From DATEPR01 sp036503065 (GTDB lineage Bacteria; Actinomycetota; Actinomycetes; Mycobacteriales; Pseudonocardiaceae): DNA of 15,273 nucleotides. Location: assembly GCA_036503065.1 (NCBI GenBank), contig DASXXM010000252.1:1-15273 (forward strand), written 5' to 3'. Under the pieces are notes generated by a model. That model worked only from the letters and a program-made list of their open reading frames with translations. It was not told where the DNA came from and ran no database searches. Below, one piece after another: positions 12,969-15,273 of the stretch (positions are counted from its first letter, which is position 1; every line of letters starts with the position of its first letter). Made by a program: the position numbers and the translations under genes.

Positions 12969-13910
12969 ATGACCAGCACGGCCGACATCGCACCCGCGCT
13001 GTCGGCCGTGCTGCGGCTGTACCTGGACCACCTCGCGGTCGAACGCGGCACGGCCCGCAACACCCTGACCTCCTACACCCGCGACCTGACCCGCTACCTG
13101 CGGCACCTGACCAGCCACGGAATCACCGAACTGACCCAGGTGACCGAACCGCGGATCACCGGGTTCCTCGCCGCGCTGCGCGAAGGCGACGACGACCACC
13201 CGCCGCTGGCCGCGTCATCGGCCGCCAGGGCGGTGGTCGCGGTGCGCGGCCTGCACCGATTCGCCCTGCTCGAAGGCCTGGTCGACGCGGATCCGGCGCA
13301 CCAGGTCCGCCCGCCCACCCCACCTCGCCGGCTGCCCAAGGCCCTGCCGCTGGACGACGTCCTGCGCCTGCTGGACACCCAGAACGCCGACGAGCCGAGG
13401 TCGATCCGGGACCGGGCACTACTGGAACTCCTCTACTCGACCGGCGCCCGGATCTCCGAGGCGGTCGGCCTCGACCTGGACAACGTGGACCGCGTCGACC
13501 GGGTCGTCCTCCTGGACGGCAAGGGCGGCAAGCAGCGCCTCGTGCCGATCGGCAGGCCCGCGCTGGCCGCGCTGGACGCCTACCTGGTTCGTGTCCGACC
13601 TGGTCTGGCGGGTAAGGGGCGTGGCACGCCTGCCGTGTTCCTGAACGCGCGCGGTGGCCGGCTGTCGCGGCAGAGCGCGTGGCAGGTGCTCAAGGACAGC
13701 GCGGCGCGGGCCGGTATCCGGGTGGCCGTCTCGCCGCACACGCTGCGCCATTCGTTCGCGACCCATCTGTTGGAGGGTGGCGCGGACGTGCGGGTCGTCC
13801 AGGAGCTGCTCGGCCACGCATCGGTGACCACGACGCAGGTGTACACGCTGGTCACGGTCACGACCCTGCGGGAGGTCTACGTCACGGCACATCCACGGGC
13901 ACTGGGCTGA
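12969..13910 (+). CDS. xerD: Tyrosine recombinase XerD
   Basis: 313 residues from ATG 12969. The N-terminal SAM-like DNA-binding domain (residues about 8-115: YLDHLAVERGTARNTLTSYTRDLTRYLRHL) is followed by the catalytic domain with all expected residues: Arg161 (GARISE), Lys185 (DGKGGK), His257 and Arg260 (SPHTLRHSFATHLL), His283 (LLGHAS) and the nucleophile Tyr292 (TTQVYT). Size and the RREVYVTAHPRA-like C-terminal tail (here LREVYVTAHPRA) fit chromosomal XerD, which with XerC resolves chromosome dimers at dif. Position after nudix matches Rv1700-Rv1701, so it is the housekeeping enzyme rather than a phage integrase. No attachment site or dif is visible nearby. Confidence 0.95.
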   Translation: MTSTADIAPALSAVLRLYLDHLAVERGTARNTLTSYTRDLTRYLRHLTSHGITELTQVTEPRITGFLAALREGDDDHPPLAASSAARAVVAVRGLHRFALLEGLVDADPAHQVRPPTPPRRLPKALPLDDVLRLLDTQNADEPRSIRDRALLELLYSTGARISEAVGLDLDNVDRVDRVVLLDGKGGKQRLVPIGRPALAALDAYLVRVRPGLAGKGRGTPAVFLNARGGRLSRQSAWQVLKDSAARAGIRVAVSPHTLRHSFATHLLEGGADVRVVQELLGHASVTTTQVYTLVTVTTLREVYVTAHPRALG

Positions 13911-13946
13911 CCGGGCGTGGTTTGTACGGAAGCCGAACGCGCTGCG

Positions 13947-13977
13947 TGTCGCGCCTGTACGGTGAGCGCGACATTTT
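13947..13977 (+). terminator. Stem-loop with T-run after xerD (terminator, or arsR operator)
   Basis: TGTCGCGC (13947-13954) and GCGCGACA (13966-13973) form a perfect 8-bp stem with an 11-base loop, followed directly by TTTT at 13974-13977, the classic intrinsic terminator form and rare in such GC-rich DNA. The loop contains TACGGT (13958-13963), a possible -10 for the next gene, so the same repeat could instead be an operator over the arsR promoter. The 7-mer TGTACGG also occurs twice, at 13923 and 13956. Confidence 0.5.
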
Positions 13978-14010
13978 GCCCCGCCTTGGGTCACGATGAG
14001 GTGATGGGAA

Positions 14011-14331
14011 ATGAGCGACGTGGACGAGCCGGTGCGCGACGCCATCACGCTGGTCAGCGTGCTGCACGCGCTGTCCGACCCGACCCGGCTGGCGGTGGTC
14101 GGCCAGCTGGACAACGGCGGCGAGACACTGTGCGGCCAGTTGGACGTGTCGGTGGCGAAGTCGACGTTATCCCAGCACCTGCGGGTGCTGCGGGAGGCAG
14201 GCGTGACGCACACCCGCCCGGCCGGCACCCAGCGCTGGCTGTCCGTCCGCCGCAACGACCTTGACCGGCTCTTTCCCGGCCTGCTCGACGTGGTGCTGGC
14301 CGCTACCAGGCATGCCTCGCTCGCCGGTTAA
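14011..14331 (+). CDS. ArsR/SmtB-family winged-helix transcriptional regulator
   Basis: 106 residues from ATG 14011, with the SD-like GAGGTG at 13998-14003. Residues about 11-80 form the ArsR winged helix: LHALSDPTRLAVVGQL, the recognition helix VAKSTLSQHLRVLREAGV, and the wing THTRPAGTQRWLSVR. The usual ELCVCDL metal-binding motif is missing; one cysteine (TLCGQL, about residue 41) remains, so arsenic- or zinc-type sensing is unlikely and the signal is unknown. Leu53 in the recognition helix is encoded by TTA (14167-14169), the only in-frame TTA I found in the window. There is no metal pump or other obvious target next to it; downstream is parA. It may be self-regulating through the repeat at 13947-13973. 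Confidence 0.88.
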   Translation: MSDVDEPVRDAITLVSVLHALSDPTRLAVVGQLDNGGETLCGQLDVSVAKSTLSQHLRVLREAGVTHTRPAGTQRWLSVRRNDLDRLFPGLLDVVLAATRHASLAG

Positions 14332-14354
14332 CCTTCGCTTTACGGCGAGGCGCG

Positions 14355-14389
14355 TTGCCGCCGGTATGAGTGCCGCATAACATGCGGCA
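14355..14389 (+). promoter_or_regulatory. parA promoter with a palindromic operator on the -10
   Basis: TTGCCG (14355-14360), a 17-base spacer and TAACAT (14378-14383) make the best -35/-10 pair in the window; transcription would start near 14390. TGCCGCAT-AAC-ATGCGGCA at 14371-14389 is a perfect 8-bp inverted repeat centred on the -10. Binding of a protein there would block RNA polymerase. The SD AGGGAG at 14407-14412 then serves ATG 14423. Confidence 0.6.
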
Positions 14390-14422
14390 GTCGGTCCTAT
14401 GACTACAGGGAGCCAGGTCGCC

Positions 14423-15273
14423 ATGTCGACACCGCAGCCATCCGTCGAGGGACGGCCGCGCGGTAGTTCGGTTGAGCTGAGCCTCGCCCCCAGGGCACAC
14501 GACGACATCGACGAGCCACTGGACACGGCGGCGGGCGGCATCGGCTCGACCGGACGGCCGCGGCGCCGAGTGCCGGAGCCGGCCCTGATCGCGACCCACG
14601 GCCCGGCCAGGATCATGGCGATCTGCAACCAGAAGGGCGGCGTCGGCAAGACCACGTCGACCATCAACCTGGGTGCGGCGCTGGCCGAGTACGGCCGCCG
14701 GATACTGCTCGTGGACTTCGACCCGCAGGGCGCGCTGTCGGTGGGTCTCGGCGTGCAGCCGCAGCAGTTGGACCAGACGATCTACAACGTGATCATGGAG
14801 CGTGACGTCGGTGTGGCCGACGTGGTCATGCGCACCACGGTCGACGGCATGGACCTGCTGCCCAGCAACATCGACCTGTCCGCGGCCGAGGTGCAGCTGG
14901 TGTCCGAGGTGGGCCGCGAGCACACCCTGGTGCGGGTGCTGCGTCCACTGATCCCGCACTACGACTACATCCTGGTCGACTGCCAGCCCTCGCTCGGCCT
15001 GCTCACGGTCAACGCCCTGGCCGCGGCGGACGGCGTGATCATCCCGCTGGAGTGCGAGTTCTTCAGCCTGCGCGGGGTCGCGCTGCTGATCGACACCATC
15101 GACAAGGTGCGCGAGCGGCTGAACCCGAAGCTGGAGATCACCGGCATCCTGCCGACCATGTACGACCCGCGCACCCTGCACTGCCGCGAGGTCATGGCCA
15201 GGGTGGTCGAGGCGTTCGGCGACGTGGTGTTCGACTCGGTGATCAACCGCACCGTCCGGTTCCCGGAGACCAC
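14423..15273 (+). CDS. ParA/Soj-family ATPase (Rv1708-type), 3' end cut by window
   Basis: 283 residues are visible from ATG 14423; ATG 14399 is in frame and could add 8 residues, but it lacks an SD. Residues 1-62 are a polar, probably disordered extension. The deviant Walker A CNQKGGVGKTT has its signature Lys71 and Lys76; Walker A' LLVDFDPQG and Walker B YILVDCQPSLGLLT follow, then IIPLECEFFSLRGVALL. This matches M. tuberculosis Rv1708, an orphan ParA encoded beside scpA-scpB, rather than the parA of the oriC-linked parAB operon. It likely dimerises with ATP and binds DNA non-specifically, positioning some cargo. The stop codon and any partner gene lie beyond 15273. Confidence 0.92.
   Translation, partial: MSTPQPSVEGRPRGSSVELSLAPRAHDDIDEPLDTAAGGIGSTGRPRRRVPEPALIATHGPARIMAICNQKGGVGKTTSTINLGAALAEYGRRILLVDFDPQGALSVGLGVQPQQLDQTIYNVIMERDVGVADVVMRTTVDGMDLLPSNIDLSAAEVQLVSEVGREHTLVRVLRPLIPHYDYILVDCQPSLGLLTVNALAAADGVIIPLECEFFSLRGVALLIDTIDKVRERLNPKLEITGILPTMYDPRTLHCREVMARVVEAFGDVVFDSVINRTVRFPET

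Noticed and set aside
12969..13910. xerD as a phage or island integrase
   Set aside because: Its syntenic place after pyrG-nudix and its length and motifs fit the housekeeping XerD; no tRNA, att site or phage genes are nearby.

Overview
The window is high-GC DNA from an actinomycete, most likely of the Pseudonocardiales (Amycolatopsis-like family). I infer this from the rRNA sequences, the GC-rich third codon positions, the many GTG starts with GTGA overlaps, and a gene order that closely follows M. tuberculosis Rv1691-Rv1701 plus Rv1708. I cannot name genus or species. All recognised genes are on the + strand.

Region 1 (1-381) is the tail of an rRNA operon: the 3' end of 23S rRNA, a spacer with a processing-type stem, a complete 5S rRNA, and a long terminator hairpin. 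Region 2 (406-5910) is a tightly packed run: a TPR protein with a very large Arg/Asp/Gly/Ser-rich disordered N-terminus, a HAD phosphatase (Rv1692 type), a 66-residue conserved small protein, the rRNA 2'-O-methyltransferase tlyA, and NAD kinase. Region 3 (5920-8982+) has recN, then steA overlapping mctB/steB, a membrane-anchored pair tied in Corynebacteriales to cell separation and, for mctB, to copper.

Region 4 (9915-10616) is a 700-bp non-coding stretch with several strong inverted repeats, probably an intergenic repeat cluster plus the pyrG promoter and leader. Region 5 (10617-13910) is pyrG-nudix-xerD, again overlapping or closely spaced. Region 6 (13911-15273) holds a stem-loop, a small ArsR-type regulator containing the only in-frame TTA codon I found in the window, and the start of a ParA-family ATPase whose predicted promoter is overlaid by a perfect inverted repeat. 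parA runs off the right edge.

The genes are mainly core functions: ribosome (rRNA, tlyA), cofactor and nucleotide supply (nadK, pyrG, nudix), DNA repair and chromosome handling (recN, xerD, parA), and septum/cell separation (steA, mctB). I did not find a clear new defence or biosynthetic system. The most unusual signals are the repeat-built disordered domain of the first gene, an abrupt A-ending codon bias in mctB that continues into the non-coding DNA after it, two leaderless-type promoters with identical spacing (3962-3974 and 5908-5920), and palindromes sitting on the likely promoters of recN, steA and parA.
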